Below are positions 21,811 to 36,800 of a stretch of 64,000 nucleotides of DNA, one piece after another; position 1 is the stretch's first letter, and every line of letters starts with the position of its first letter. The stretch is from Edaphochlamys debaryana (lineage: Eukaryota > Chlorophyta > Chlorophyceae > Chlamydomonadales). Position numbers and translations under genes: made by a program. The notes beneath the pieces are model-generated. The model was given only the letters and a program-made list of their open reading frames with translations, did not search any database and was not told where the DNA came from. The stretch spans positions 1 through 64,000 of the forward strand of contig JAEHOE010000041.1 in NCBI GenBank assembly GCA_016858145.1, in the 5' to 3' direction.

Positions 21811-24800
21811 ATGGCGGTCGTCGTGGACCTCTCTGCGGCGCTAGCGTCTACCTTCAGCCACGACGCCAACATCCGGCAGCAGGCGGAGCAGCACCTGGAC
21901 CAACTTAAGCAGACAAACTTCCCCAGCTACCTTGCTAGCATCACCAATGAGCTGGGCAATGAGGAGCGCCCGGACGACGTGCGCCAGGCGGCGGGCCTGC
22001 AGCTCAAAAACTCGGTCGATGCCAAGGACGCGGCGCGGCGGCAGGACCTGATGAACAAGTGGATGGCAACGGACCCTCAGCTAAAGCAGCACATCCGGGA
22101 TGTGCTGGTGCGGTGCCTCCACTCTCCGAAAGGAGATGTTCGGAAGACCACCGCGCTGGCCATTGCCAAAATCGCTGCCATCGACATCCAGGCCAAGGAG
22201 TGGCCCAACCTCATCCCGTCGCTGCTCCAAAACATGGGCGCGCAGCCGCCGGCGCCGGTCGGCACGCGGCAGGCCACGCTCATGACCCTCGGCTACATCT
22301 GTGAGGAGGTGGACGAGTCCCTCCTCTCCCCCGAGAACGTGAACATGATCCTCACCGCCGTGGTGGCCGGGATGGGTGCCCAGGAGGCCGACGAGGCCCG
22401 CCTGGCCGCTATCAAGGCCCTGACCAACGCCATCCATCTGGCCAAGAACAACTTCGAGGTGGAGAACGAGCGCTCCTACCTGATGCAGGTCGTCTGCGCC
22501 GGCACGCAGGCTGCCAGCCAGCAGATGCGCGTCGCGGCCTTCCAGTGCCTGCAGCAGATTGCCGACAACTACTACTCCAAGCTGCAGTCGTACATGACTG
22601 AGCTGTACGGCCTGACGACCAAGGCCATCAAGGAGGACGAGGACGAGGTGGCGACCCAGGCCATCGAGTTCTGGTCCACCGTCGCCGAGTACGAGCTGGA
22701 GCTCTTTGACGACGGCAAGGAGGACGACTGCAAGAACTTCATCCCCGCGGCCGCCGACTACCTGCTGCCCATCCTGCTCGAGTGCCTGACCAAGCAGGAC
22801 GAGGACGCCCTGGAGGACGAGGGCACCTGGAACCGCGCCATGGCCGCGGGCTTCTGCCTGAAGCTGCTGGCGCGCATCTGCCGGGACCGCGTGGTGCCGC
22901 AGGTGCGGGAGGGGAGGGATGGGTTTAGGGCGGGGCGGGAAAGAGGGTGGGGGCAAGAGGGTTGCGGCGGCATGCCCGGCACGGGCTAGCAGCAGCTTTG
23001 GGCCTGCGTGATTGAGTTCGCGCCGGAGCCGTGAGGGCCTGCAGCGGCAGCTGATGACCTCCCCGGCCTTGCTCTCACGACCTTGACCTCCTCGCGCCCA
23101 CCGGCTCTCACTGCCGCCCTCCACTCACCCACCCACCCCCCAACCTCCTCCCACCCCGTCCCGCCAACCCCACCCCCACCCCCAGGTCCTGCCCTTCATC
23201 ACCATGAACATCTCCAACCCCGACTGGCATAACCGCGAGGCCGCCACCTTCGCCTTCGGCTCCATCATGGAGGGGCCCTCGGTGTCGGCGCTGGACCAGA
23301 TCGTGCGCCAGGGGCTGCCCTTCCTGCTCACCGCGCTCAAGGACCAGCACCGGATCGTGCGGGTGAGGCAGTTGGCAGTTGGCGGTTGACAGTTGGCGGG
23401 TGGCGGGCGAGGACGTGTGTGCACCGGATGGTGCGCGGACGTTGGGGGCTTGGGGCGCAGCAGGAGCAGGAGCAGGAGCAGCGGTTGCTGAGGAGGAGCG
23501 CGGAGAGGGGTTGCACGGAGAGGGAGTGCAGAAGCGTGCGGTAGGGGTCCTCAAAGCGCGACTGCAGGGTGCTGGCGTTTATCCAACCTGCGGGGCCGAA
23601 TGAGGCCGGCGCTGAGTCAGCCCTATAGGCCGTCGATGTGGGTCGGGGAACAAGCCCCACCCTCGTCTACCCCTGCTCGCCCCGCAGTCCTGCACCCACG
23701 CCCTGCACACCCACACACCCGCACCCACGCCCCGCACCCACGCCCCACACTCACCCCTCCACGCCACGCCACGCCCGCAGGAGACCACCGCCTGGGCTCT
23801 GGGGCAGGTGTTTGAGCAGGTGCACGGCAACGAGCCGGACGGCTCTGCGCCCATCGTGGCCCAGGACGCGCTGCCGGGCCTGCTGAACGCGCTGGTGGAG
23901 TCGCTCAAGGACGAGCCGCGCGTGGCCTACTACGTTTGCGATGCGCTGCGCCTGCTGGCGCTGGGGTACAACACCACGGACGGTGGGGCGGGAGGGCGCT
24001 GTTTGGGATGTGGGTTGGTGCGGGTTGCGTGGGGTTCGGGGTGGGTTGCAACGGTGGGGCCAACGGCATGGTCTGGCACCACACTTCGGGAGCTGAGCAG
24101 GGCACGTGGGCCGGGCCAAGCGAAAGAGGGAAGGAAGGTTTGCGAGCAATGCCCTGCTTCAGGCTTCCGTGCACCCACCGTCCCTCCACTCCTCCCCTCC
24201 CCCCGCAGCCGACACCAGCCCGCTGTCGCCCTTCCTCAAGGACCTGGTGCAGAAGCTGTACGAGGCGGCGGAGGTGTTCCGGAACCACCCCGCGCAGGAG
24301 AACAGCAGCAAGGCGCAGGTGTGGCCGCGATTGGTGTGGTGGTGTGTGTGTGTGTGTGGGATAGGCGGCTGGCGTTTGGTGTGGTACGGTGGCGCAGGAG
24401 AACAGCAGCAGTGACCAACTAAGTAACGATGGTAAGACTCACCGCCTCACTTGCAGCGGTTTGGCCTCAACCTCCCCCCGCCCCCCCAGGTGGCTGCCTA
24501 CGAGGCCATCAACGACCTCATCCGCGCCTCGGCTCGCGACACGCTGGAGTTCGTGTCCACCCTGCTCACGGTGCGGAGGGGTGGAGGGGCAGGGGGGCGG
24601 TGTGAGGGGCAGGCGAGGTGCCGAAGGGTTGAGGGAGGGTTTGCGGGCGGGCTTGCCTGACCCACCCCCTCTTCACCCGCTCAACAGCAGCAAGACACCC
24701 TCTCCTCACCCTCTCCCCCCGTCCTTCCCTTCTCCTAACCCCCCCAACACACAGGTGGTGCTGCAGGCCATCAACTCCAACCTCGAGGTGCCCCTGGCCT

Positions 24801-27628
24801 CGCACCAGGCGGCGGAGAAGATGGCCACGCTGCAGGGCCAGTTCTGCGGCATGCTGCAGGTGCGGACCCGGGCCTGGTTCTTAAGCCTGGACCCTATTGC
24901 TGGGCCTGCCGAGGGCCCGGGCGGGCCCGGGGAGCTCTCTGAAAAGCGGAATGGTCCAGCGGCTGTCTAACGAAGCAAAAGGGCTTGACGGCGCTTGGGA
25001 CATCGGTCATCGGAGGCTGCACATGTAGACGGTCCGTGCTAAACGTCCGGTACTCACGCCTGGCAGCCTGACTCGACGGTCGCGTGCACACCTCGTCCCG
25101 CTGCCCTTTCTGACCGACTCGATCTTATTCTGCCCGTCTCGGCTGATGGCCGCAGGTGTGCATGGAGCGCCTGTGCCGCTCGGAGGACGCCCGGGCAGCG
25201 CTGGTGCCGTTCCGGGACCAGGTGCGTGATCGATCAGGGATGGTCTGCGGGGTCCGAGAGGGGGCCCGCCGGGGCGTCAGGCCGCAACCGATGGGCGCAC
25301 AAGGACAAGACCCCAATCCCTGGCATGCCACCCCCCCCACAGCGATACTGTTTCAGCCATTGTTTCACCCACCCACCCACCCTTCCTTGACACCCACCCT
25401 CCCTCCCTCCCTCCCTCCACACCCACCCACCCACCCCCGCCCCCCCCAGATCATGGAGACGCTGCTCAAGGTGCTGGCTCGCACGCAGTCGGGCGCGGGG
25501 GTGCACGAGGAGGCCATGCTGGCCGCCGGGACCTTCACGGTGGCCGTGGGGGCGGACTTCGAGAAGTACCTGGGGCAGTTCATGGCCTTCATCCGGGCGG
25601 GGCTGCAGGACCACCAGCAGTGGCAGGTGGGGGCGGAGGGGGGTGCGGGGGGTGCGTGTGTGTATGGGCGTGTGCGTGCCGGTGCCTGGGGCCGTTCGTG
25701 GCCTGCATCAGGGGAGAGGGGGGCGAGGCTGCAGGACCATTTGCAGCGGGCGGTAGCGTGGGGGCGGGGGTGGCTTGTTGTGGGGCGAGCACATATGTGC
25801 CGGGTCCAAGAGGCCATCGCATAGGCCGGATGGCGCAGAACGCCCAGCACATCGGGGGCATGCCAGGGCGAAACCACAGCCCTGGCTTCTTGCGTCACAG
25901 CTCCTGCCAAGGGGTCTATTACCGCCTCGTAGTCACGCTGCCACGCGCTGCGCCTCGTCCTTTTCCGTCCACAACCAACCAACCTCACCGCACACAATCC
26001 TGCCCGCCCACCCGCCTCCTCCACCCGCCAGGTGTGCCTGTCCACGGTGGGCGTGCTGGGCGACGTGTGCCGTGCGGTGGGCGGCGCCATCCTGCCGTAC
26101 TGCGACGAGCTGGTGTCGATCGTGCTGGCCAACCTGGGGTCGCCCAGCGTGCACCGCAACATCAAGCCCGAGCTGCTCACGGTGCGGAGCTTTGGGGAGG
26201 GGTGTGGGTCGTGGAGCCGGAGGCCAATAGGGGCGGAGAGGGATTCGTGCGGCGAGGTGCTGGCGCCTTTGACTGTGGTTGCACGCCTTGCTCCCTCCTT
26301 GCAGCCCCCTCACTGCCCATCCCCCCCAACTCTCGCCCCCCCCTCCCACCCACAGGTCCTGGGTGACGTGGCGCTGGCCATCGAGGGGCAGTTCGCCAAG
26401 TACCTGGACGCCGTGCTCACCATTCTGCGCCAGGCCATGGGCATGAGCGTGCAGATGGTGTCGGCGAACGGTGGGCTGGGGTGGTTGTGGCAGGGGCTCG
26501 GGTTTAAGGGGTTGCGCATGGGCGTAGTGGGTCAGGTGAGGCCCAAAGCGCGATGTGGAGTCTGGGTTTGCGGTCTGTGGCTTGATAGGGCGTGGAAGCG
26601 GTCTGTAGCGATGTGGGTCGGGTGCGGCCGTACGAAAGCCTGACGCCCACGTGCCCCCGCCCGCCCGTCCGCCCGCCACAGACTTCGACACGTACGACTA
26701 CAACAACCTGCTGCGGCGGGGCATCATCGACGCTCTGTCGGGCATCGTGCAGGTGCGGGCGCCCGGGGCCAGCCGGCGCCAGAATTGTGCGGGGCGGGGC
26801 CAGTCGAGTCGCGCCGGGGGTAGGCTTGGGCTTAGCTAGTAGGCGGCCTGGGGCCAGTGATTGTGCTGGGCGGGGCCAGTCGAGCCGGGCCGGGGGCGGA
26901 CACGCACACAGCGCAGTGCTGACCCGTCCCTCGCCCCATCGCATTTCCAACTGGGCTAAGGCGAAAGCGGCGCGAGGGGCCAGAGCCTCCGTTTCCTTGC
27001 TCTCTCGCTCTGGACCCGCGCCCATTTCTCGTGCTTCCTCCCCAATTATCACGCCCTCCCGCCCTTCCCCCTCGCCCCCTCCCCCCCCTGTCAGGGCCTG
27101 GGCGATGACATCATCAAGGGAGTCAACGCGGGCGCCGCCTCCCGCGACCGCCTCACCGCGGAGCTGCCGGCCGTCTTCGCCTTCGTCTCGTCCATCGGAT
27201 CCGACCGTACGGGCGGGGACTCGTACGACGAGGACGTGGCGCGTACGGCAATCGCGCTGCTGGGCGACCTGTGCAGCGTGCTGCCGGTGAGCTGGGCCCA
27301 GGCCTCAGGGACGGATGGTTGGTGCAAGGGATGGTGCAGGGGATGGATGGTGCAAGGGACGGCACCAACTGCGCCTGCTCCACCCACCACCAGAGCCCAG
27401 GTGCCACGCTGGCCGCGCAGTCGCGTCGGTGAAACACACACGTCCCCTCTCAACTCCCCCCCACCCCCTTCCCTCCAGAACGCGGGCGCCACCCTGGCCG
27501 CGCAGCCCTCCAAGGACTGGCAGGCGCTGGTGGGGTTCGTGGTGTCGTGCGGGGACGACTCCGTGTCGGGCAACCAGGTGGGATGGGCCATCGACCTGCT
27601 GCGCAAGAGCGCGGGCGGCCAGTTCTAA
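21811..27628 (+). CDS. KPNB1: importin subunit beta (karyopherin beta-1)
   Basis: Thirteen exons: 21811-22902, 23186-23362, 23781-23982, 24209-24318, 24490-24570, 24755-24859, 25156-25221, 25450-25626, 26032-26181, 26356-26470, 26682-26752, 27095-27286, 27479-27628; 2688 nt, 895 residues (family about 870). This nuclear import receptor binds importin alpha/IBB cargo in the cytosol and releases it on RanGTP binding in the nucleus. Visible: N-terminal Ran-binding region (QAEQHLDQLKQTNFPSYL, VRQAAGLQLKN near residues 25-70); HEAT repeats throughout; the acidic stretch KQDEDALEDEGTWNRA (about residue 330), equivalent to the acidic loop of animal importin beta; NPDWHNREAATFAFGSIMEG; VLGDVCRAV and VLGDVALAIEGQFAKYL. 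Exon 1 is unusually long (364 codons, no intron). The context, ATCATGG, suits initiation. The donor edge of exon 4 is partly duplicated in intron 4. Confidence 0.97.
24292..24415 (+). repeat. duplicated donor edge of importin beta exon 4
   Basis: The end of exon 4 (GCGCAGGAGAACAGCAGCA, from about 24292) recurs at about 24393, within intron 4, but the copy runs into GTGACC and lacks the original donor context. Same rule as elsewhere: the donor-side copy lies downstream of the functional exon. Confidence 0.8.
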
Positions 27629-27930
27629 GCGCCGGGCGGAGCCAACGGAGGCCCTGCCGCGGCGTTTGGTGGTGGTGGAGGCCGCCGCGAGAGCACGGGC
27701 GGCCAGTTCAAACACTAAACGGCGGCCAGCGCTGAGCGCGCCCCGCGGAGGACCACCAGTGGCCGCTTTGCAGGGCGCCGGGAGAGCCGAGGGCGTCTGC
27801 TGCCGAAGCGCGCCGCAAGGGCAGGGTCGGGCGGCCAGTTCTGAGCGCACCCGGCGGCGGACCTCAGCGCTGACGTGGGCGCTGATGCTGACGTGGAGCC
27901 GACGCAGAAGCTACCCCGGCGGCCAGCGCT
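27608..27930 (+). repeat. degenerate copies of the importin beta stop region
   Basis: The final coding bases and stop (GGGCGGCCAGTTCTAAGCGC, ending past 27628) recur in altered form near 27697 (GGGCGGCCAGTTCAAAC), 27827 (GGGCGGCCAGTTCTGAGCGC) and, weaker, 27913. They lie in the presumed 3' UTR and do not extend the protein. Confidence 0.75.
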
Positions 27931-30881
27931 GACGTGGGCGTGGAGGGGGTGCCCAGCACCCGAGGGAGCGGGCGCAGCTGCAGCTTGCCGGAGGGTGCAG
28001 GCGCCGGCGGGCAGCGTCGATCGGCTACCGCATGTCGGGCTGGAGCGAGGGGTTGCCGCCTGCTGCCGGGGCCGTCGCCTGGACTTCGGATGCAGCGGCT
28101 GTCGCCTGTTGCAGCGTCGATGGCTGCTGTGGTGATGTGGCGGCGGCGCGCGGTGGCGGCGGTGCGCGGTGGCCTCGAGCTGAGGCGGTGGCCTCGAGCT
28201 GAGGCGGTGGCGGGTGCGGATGAGGCGCGGATGGGTGTGGAGCGGGGGTCGAACGCAGGAGGAGCGGGCGGGGCACAGGAGGCCGGATGGCGGACGGCGG
28301 ATGCGGAGGGGCGGCGTGAGGCCTCTAGAGGAGGACAGGACCGCGGGCGGGCCGGCCGGGATGGCGGAAGGAGAGAGAGGCGGGCAGAGAGCGGGGCGGT
28401 GTGCCCGGTGTGGTGTGATACGGCGCTGAGCGGTGCGGTTCTGTTGCCGCGGCGTCGGAGCGTGGGGCCAAACGTCCCGTCCGAAATGTTTGTGAGGGGG
28501 TGGCTGTGGCGGAAGGGGGGCTGGTACTGGCATAGCAGGCAGGCAGACGGTCAAACGATAGCAGTGTTGGGCAGGGGTCAGGTTCATGGACTGGATTGGG
28601 GCGATGCCGGAGGGATAGCCTTGGGTAGGCATGTCGTGTTTGATGGAAGTGATGTGGGGGGGCTGCGCCCTTGCGTGGCGGGGGGGCCTGCGGGGGCAAT
28701 ACGGGAGTACAGGCGAGGGGAGGTAGCAGGCTGAGCTACACAAGAGCAGGAATGCCGAGTCGGTTTGCGTAAGCGCGGTGCTTGGTGGCGGAGACGGAGG
28801 AGGAAGCGGGCGGAGAAAGGAGTATTGCAGGAGCGGGAGCGGTGCCGACCCCTTGGGTTGCGGACGCCGTTCCGGCTGTCTTGGTGCAGGAGGCACGCTT
28901 GGGCTGAGGGGACCGTCCGTTACGGTCCGCGGTGTGCGGGTGTGCGTTCTATTGCGGCCGGCGTCTCGCGTCTCCACCCGTCGTGTGTGTGCGCGGCTCT
29001 CGTCTGAACTTAGAACCCTAGGAGCGTAGCGCTTGGCTCGACAGAACTCCCTCGCTTGCGGTGTGTGGAAATGCGCGGATGCGGCGTCCCCCCGTTTTGG
29101 TTTGGCGTGTGGGTACCGGTAATTTAGTTCCCCGGATATGTGCGCTGCTTAAGGGGCAGGAAGGGTACCGTAGAAGGCCATGGTCCATGGGTGGTCCATG
29201 GGGAACAGAGGAGCGCTGCTCGACATTGCGTCTGGGAGGGGCAGTGCTGGGCTGGCACGGTTCGGTGCGGTGTGCAGGGCGTGCGTTGGGGCTGTAAGCG
29301 CGTCATCTGAACCGTGCCTGTTGCAGGAGGGGCGGGCAGGCCGTGCAGTCCACGTGTGCGTGGTTCATGCTTCGGAGCTCCGTGGGGGTCCCAGACACAA
29401 GGACAGCCTTAACGGCCGAAGGCCTGTGGGACATGGTTGACTGCGACCCCACTCCCGACAACCCTGTCCGAGTTCAGAATCCGCAACTAGCCGGCGGAGA
29501 AGGGCAAGAGGACCGGGTGTCCCCGCACTGCCGCGCAGCCCTTCCGTGTCGACCGAGCTGTTTGAACGGCCGCCTTACAAAGTGCATGTCCTTGCTCATC
29601 CGTCTGGGCCCCTACCGCCGCCCCGCCTGGCCGCCTTGTCCCCACGCAACGACACAAGTTCTCGCCATCCTGCTCCGCCACACCCCCACGTCCCCCAGCC
29701 TCGTTCTTTCTGCGTTGCGCACAGCATAGTTGCGTTCAGCTGCATCCCCCTTCGTCTTCGTCCGGACGATGCTGCACGGCCCCCGCGTCCCCCAGCCCTG
29801 AAAGCGTAGGAGGCACGGAACTGTACGGCAATGCGCACTGGGTGCCGTACTTGCAATGGCGCCACAACACCGCAGCGTTTTCAGCTGCTCAACACGGCAC
29901 AAGCCAGCCCACATAAGGTCCCGCCACGGCGCCACCTATGTACCAGGAATCCTTGCCAATGACGTAAATCCCCACGCGCGCTGCTGCAACCCGCCAGGCC
30001 CCCCCGTGGCAATGTCTCCGCCCCCCGGCCCCCGCCACACAGACAAGGGCTGCCAGAAGGCAGGAAAAGGGCTGAGCCCCGTGGGCCCCCCCAGCCGGCG
30101 GCTCAGCCCAAAAACGCCACGCCCCTGTACACAGCATACCCTCCCCTCCCCTTCCCTCCAACAACAGCTTGCGTACCGGTAGAGAGAACCTATTTAAGGC
30201 CACTTCGGGCTTGCAGGCACCCTTGCATCCCAGGATCTCAGCCCCATCAACGCCCGCCCGCCCGGCGCTGACCCTCCGCCGCCAGGCGGCGGCCCCCGCC
30301 GCCCCCGCCCCTGCCGCCGCCACAGCAGCAGCAGCAGTCCCAAGGGGGTCGGGTTCCGCCGCCCGGGGCTCCGCGCCACGCCTCCTTCCCGCCGAGGATT
30401 CAAGCGCCGCTCACTGCAGCATTACCCCCTGACCCAGTTGGCCCCTCGCCCCGCTCGAGGGCTCCGGTGGCGCCGCCCTGGGCTCCGGGCCGCGCCTCCT
30501 CCCCATAACCAGTGCGTGGGTAGACAAAGGGCGACGAGCCTGCCGGCAGTCAGCTCAACTTCCAGTCGTCAGCTCAACTCAATATCACGCTGCCCTCAGT
30601 CCCAGGCCCCCACTCCCGCCTCTGCCTCAGTACAGCCGGCTGCAAGCCGCCGAGGAGACCGGGGGCGGCAGCTTCCTGCTGCTTCCTCACCCCCTCGTCC
30701 CTCCGAGAGCCCTAGTCCCTGCTCTGCCCCAGCAGCTGCTAGCCCCCGAGGCCGCCGAAGGCATCAGGGGCAGCTTCTCAACTCCCTCTTTTCCCCTAGA
30801 GCCCTAGTCCCTGCTCTGCAGAATTTAGGGGCTCCCAAGCGACCAGGGGCAGCAGCTTCCTGCAGCTCCCTCATGCCCCCA
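27931..30881. other. convergent intergenic region, no recognisable gene
   Basis: This lies between the 3' ends of importin beta (+) and LIFEGUARD (-). Long open frames exist (for example - 27715-28977) but are Pro/Arg/Ser-rich with no domain-like segment, as expected of GC-rich non-coding DNA. Near the right edge, the end of the LIFEGUARD coding sequence (AGTCCCTGCTCTGCCCCAGC on +, about 30883) recurs at about 30715 and partly at about 30808, so 3'-end duplicates occur here too. Confidence 0.5.
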
Positions 30882-33293
<2,412 letters not shown>

Positions 33294-33826
33294 TCTCGCC
33301 CCTGACAGGTATCGGACAGATAATGGGTACAGTATAGGTGGTGTATCAGCTCGAGAGTAAATTCAGACTGTGCTGGTGTGTGGGCGAGGGCACGAGGGCT
33401 TGAGTCGGGGGGCGGGGGCCTGGCCCATCCCGACCAAAGCCCTCGGCATTTCCAAGCTGCCCTGGGGCCGGGGACCACACACGATAGCTCACATAGCTCA
33501 CAGTATAGAGCTCTAGGTCAGCCTACTGCACAGGGTGCACTGTTCGCGCCAAGCCCAGCTCCACTTGCGCAAGCTGTCAACAAACCAGGCCCGAACAAGC
33601 GCCCTACGACTCTAGCTTAGGCAAGGCCTGCTGGAGCGCGCGCGGGCGGCGAGCTTTCGGACACGCGAGGCGCCATCGCTGATGCCCTGACCCCCACCCC
33701 CTCCCATCGACAACGGGGGGGCCCAGCCCACGCCACGCCAGGGCGTCACCCCACCGACCCGCTCCACCTCTTTAACTGGCTAGCAGTATCGCACCACAGC
33801 TCGCGGTCTAGGCCGCCCCCGCCACA
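33294..33826. promoter_or_regulatory. 533-bp bidirectional promoter region between LIFEGUARD and VPS34
   Basis: The start codons of LIFEGUARD (-, 33293) and VPS34 (+, 33827) are separated by 533 bp with no other gene, so both promoters must share this space. It is less GC-extreme than the introns. A weak A/T-rich patch (AATGGGTACAGTATAGG, about 33320) and CTCTTTAACTGG (about 33769) are the only candidates for core elements; neither is convincing. Confidence 0.6.
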
Positions 33827-36800
33827 ATGTGGGGATCCTCGGCAGCGCGCGGAGCCCCGGCTTCGGCGGGCCTCGCCGCGGGCCGAGGCCTGGGCTACGC
33901 AGCAGGCCAGTTCAGCTTCTACGTAAGCTGCGACATAAACCTGAACGTACGACTCAAGGTTTCGGAGCTGGAGGGACTGCTGCCCTCAGCCCGGCCCAGC
34001 GTCCCCGCCGCCGCCGCTGCGGCCGCGGGCACCCTCCCGACGCCGGCCTCGGCCCCGCCCCCGCCGCCCGCCGCCTCCGCCGCGCCGGCGGCGTCAGGCC
34101 CCGCCGCCGTCGCTTCAACTTCCGACGCCGCCGTCGGTTCGTCTTCTGCATCATCCGCGCTGTACGTTACGGCGCGGCTCGTGTCGGGCGGGGAGACGCT
34201 GGGGCTGGAGGGTCAGACTGCGTACGCCGAGTCGCACTGCCCGCCGCCGTCGGATTCCGGTGAGCCGTACAGTACGGCAGGGCCGGCGGCGGCGGCGGGC
34301 GGCGGCGGGGGCGTGCTGTGGATGGGGCCGCCGCCGGGGGACAGTACGGCACGGTGGGACGAGTGGATCACGTTCTGCGTCAAGGTGGGGTGGGGGATGG
34401 GTGGGGATGGGGGCGGGGCTGGGGGTGGGGGTGGGGGTGGGGGTGTAGGGGGTTCGAGGGTTTGGGAGGAGGATCTAGGGCGACAGGGTGGGGGGCAGAG
34501 GGCGTGTGCAGTGGCAACTCCTAAGCCGCAACACGCATCACCCCACCCCACCTCCCTTCCGCACCCACACCAGCCCCCTCTCCCATACAAACCCGTACCG
34601 CGGCCCCCCCTCGCGACAACCACGTGCTATCCCAGCCCGCGTGCCACGCGTGTCAAAACACACACACCTCCCCCCTTCTTTCCCCCCCTCTCTCCGCCCT
34701 AGTACCGGGACCTCCCCCCGGACACACAGCTCGCGCTGTCCCAGCCCGCGTGCCACGCGTGTCAAAACACACACACCTCCCCCCTTCTTTCCCCCCCATC
34801 CCCTCCCCCCAAACACGAACACAGTACCGGGACCTCCCCCCGGACACACAGCTCGCGCTGTCCGTGGTGGAGGTGGCGGAGGGGCGGGGCGAGGTGCTGC
34901 TGGGGGGGGCCGCGCTGCCGCTGTTCTCGAGGCGGGGGCGGCTCAAGACGGGACCCCAGCGGCTGCGGCTGTGGGAGGGCCTGCCGCCGTGCACGGCCTT
35001 TCCCTCGAGCACGCCCGGCAAGGTACGGGGGCGGGTGATTTGGGGAGGAGTGCAGAGGGGAGAAGGGAAAGGGAAAGGGAAAGGGGAAAGGGAAGGGACA
35101 GAGGCGCAGGGGGCGAGGGCCGCCGTGCACCGCCTTCCCCTCGAGCATTGCACTCCGGGCAAGGTAGGGGGGGGGGGGGTCCCGGTGGGGGGGGGCTGGG
35201 GCGGGAGGGATTGCAGGTGGGGAAGCGGGGGGAGGGGAATGGGGCATGGGGGCAGGGCGGGCCAAGGGCGGTGGCTGCGCAGGAGCCACCCCGAAAAGGG
35301 GGGGGGCCTTGGGCTGTGGTCTGCAAACCCTGGAGTCCCTGGCTTAGCCCCTCCACATGCCGGGGGCCTCCCTCCCTCCCTCGTGGTTGCCGGTACCAGC
35401 GCCAACCCTCACCCCTCCTCACCACCCCCGCCAGCTTGCCTCACCCCCTCGTGTTTGCCCCCCCCCCCCCATCCCGCCTTCTTCCCAACCCCCCCGTCCC
35501 GCCCTCTTGCCTCCCCCCCTCATCCCTCCCCTCCCCTCTTGCCTCCTTGCCTCCCCCCCAGATGCCCCTAGCCTCACGTGACCGCCTGGGCCGCCTCGAG
35601 CAGCTGCTGCACCGCCACCAGAGGGGGGAGATGCCGGCGGGGGGGGAGTGGCTGGATGGATTGACCCTGGGGGTGAGGGGGGGTGGGAAGGGGAGGGAGA
35701 GGGGTGTGTGGGAGGGGTTGGGGGGGAGGGGTGGGTTTGCAGGGGAAGGGCGGGGCTGGTACACGCGGGGGGGGAGGGATGAACTTGATTGTCGGGAGGC
35801 GATGCGGGCCTTGTTGCGGATCCTGATTCCACGCATGGGTCCGGGTTCCGATCCGCAGGAGATCCGGCGCCTCGAGGCGGTCGAGCGCCAGACCTGGCGG
35901 CGCCGCCCCGAGCTGCGCTTGACCGTCGTGCTGCCGCTCTTCCCGCACCCCGTGCTGTACTACAACCACGTGTCGTACAGCAGTACGGCAGCGGTTGGTG
36001 GCGGCGCGGGCGGCGCGTCCGCGGCGGTTGGCGGTGCCGGTATCGGCGCGGCGGGCGGAAGACGCGACGCCGTGGCGGGTGAGTGCTGGCTGCCGTACGC
36101 GTGGCGGATCTAATCGGGCCCAACCTGGATCGAACCACGTTCCGATCCGGGATGTCAGGGGCGCGGGTTGAGCCAGGAGAACACTTACAAGGCCCCAAGC
36201 CCCCCCTGTCCCCATTCTTTCTCCCCCTACGCCCCTTCCTCGACGCCCGCTGTCTCCCTTTCCGTCGCACTCCGTTCATCCATCCTTTCCGGCGCACTCC
36301 GTTCCCCCCCTCCCCCCAGGCGTGCTGGCCACCCCCGATTCGAGTGTGGCGGGGGGCGGGGGTCCGGGTGGCGGCGCGGGCCTCATCCGGCTGCTAGACC
36401 CCGAGGTGGGTAGGGGCCTCTAGGTTGGGGGGGATGGGGGGAGAAAGGGTGGGGGGGGACCGTGTGTGTGTGGGCGGGAGGGGAGGGGAGCGGCGCGGGG
36501 CTCATCCGGCTGCTGGACCCTGGGCCCTGAGGGGGGGGGAGGTGGACGGAAGCTGCTTGTGTGGCATGCTCGACCCTCATAGGGGTCCAGCAGGGAAGCG
36601 CCAGAGGGCCTTAGAAGGGGGGCGGTGTTTGTTAGGGGATACTAGCATTTCTGACAGGGGTCTAGGAGGGGAGCGCTGGAGAGCTGCACTCGCCTGCTGG
36701 GTCCCGAGATGGGGCAACTGACGAGGGGGAATGGGGGATTGGCGCTGGGGGGGGGGCTGGGGAGGGCCGGGGTTGGCGGGGGCTTGGTTGCCAGTGCCGT

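Noticed and set aside
27715..28977. 420-codon minus-strand frame downstream of importin beta
   Set aside because: Pro/Arg/Ser/His-rich, without conserved-looking segments or splice structure; expected by chance at this GC content.
28998..30180. Possible small RNA gene in the GC-moderate stretch downstream of importin beta
   Set aside because: No cloverleaf, snRNA-like box or Pol III terminator combination could be drawn; nothing beyond composition supports it.
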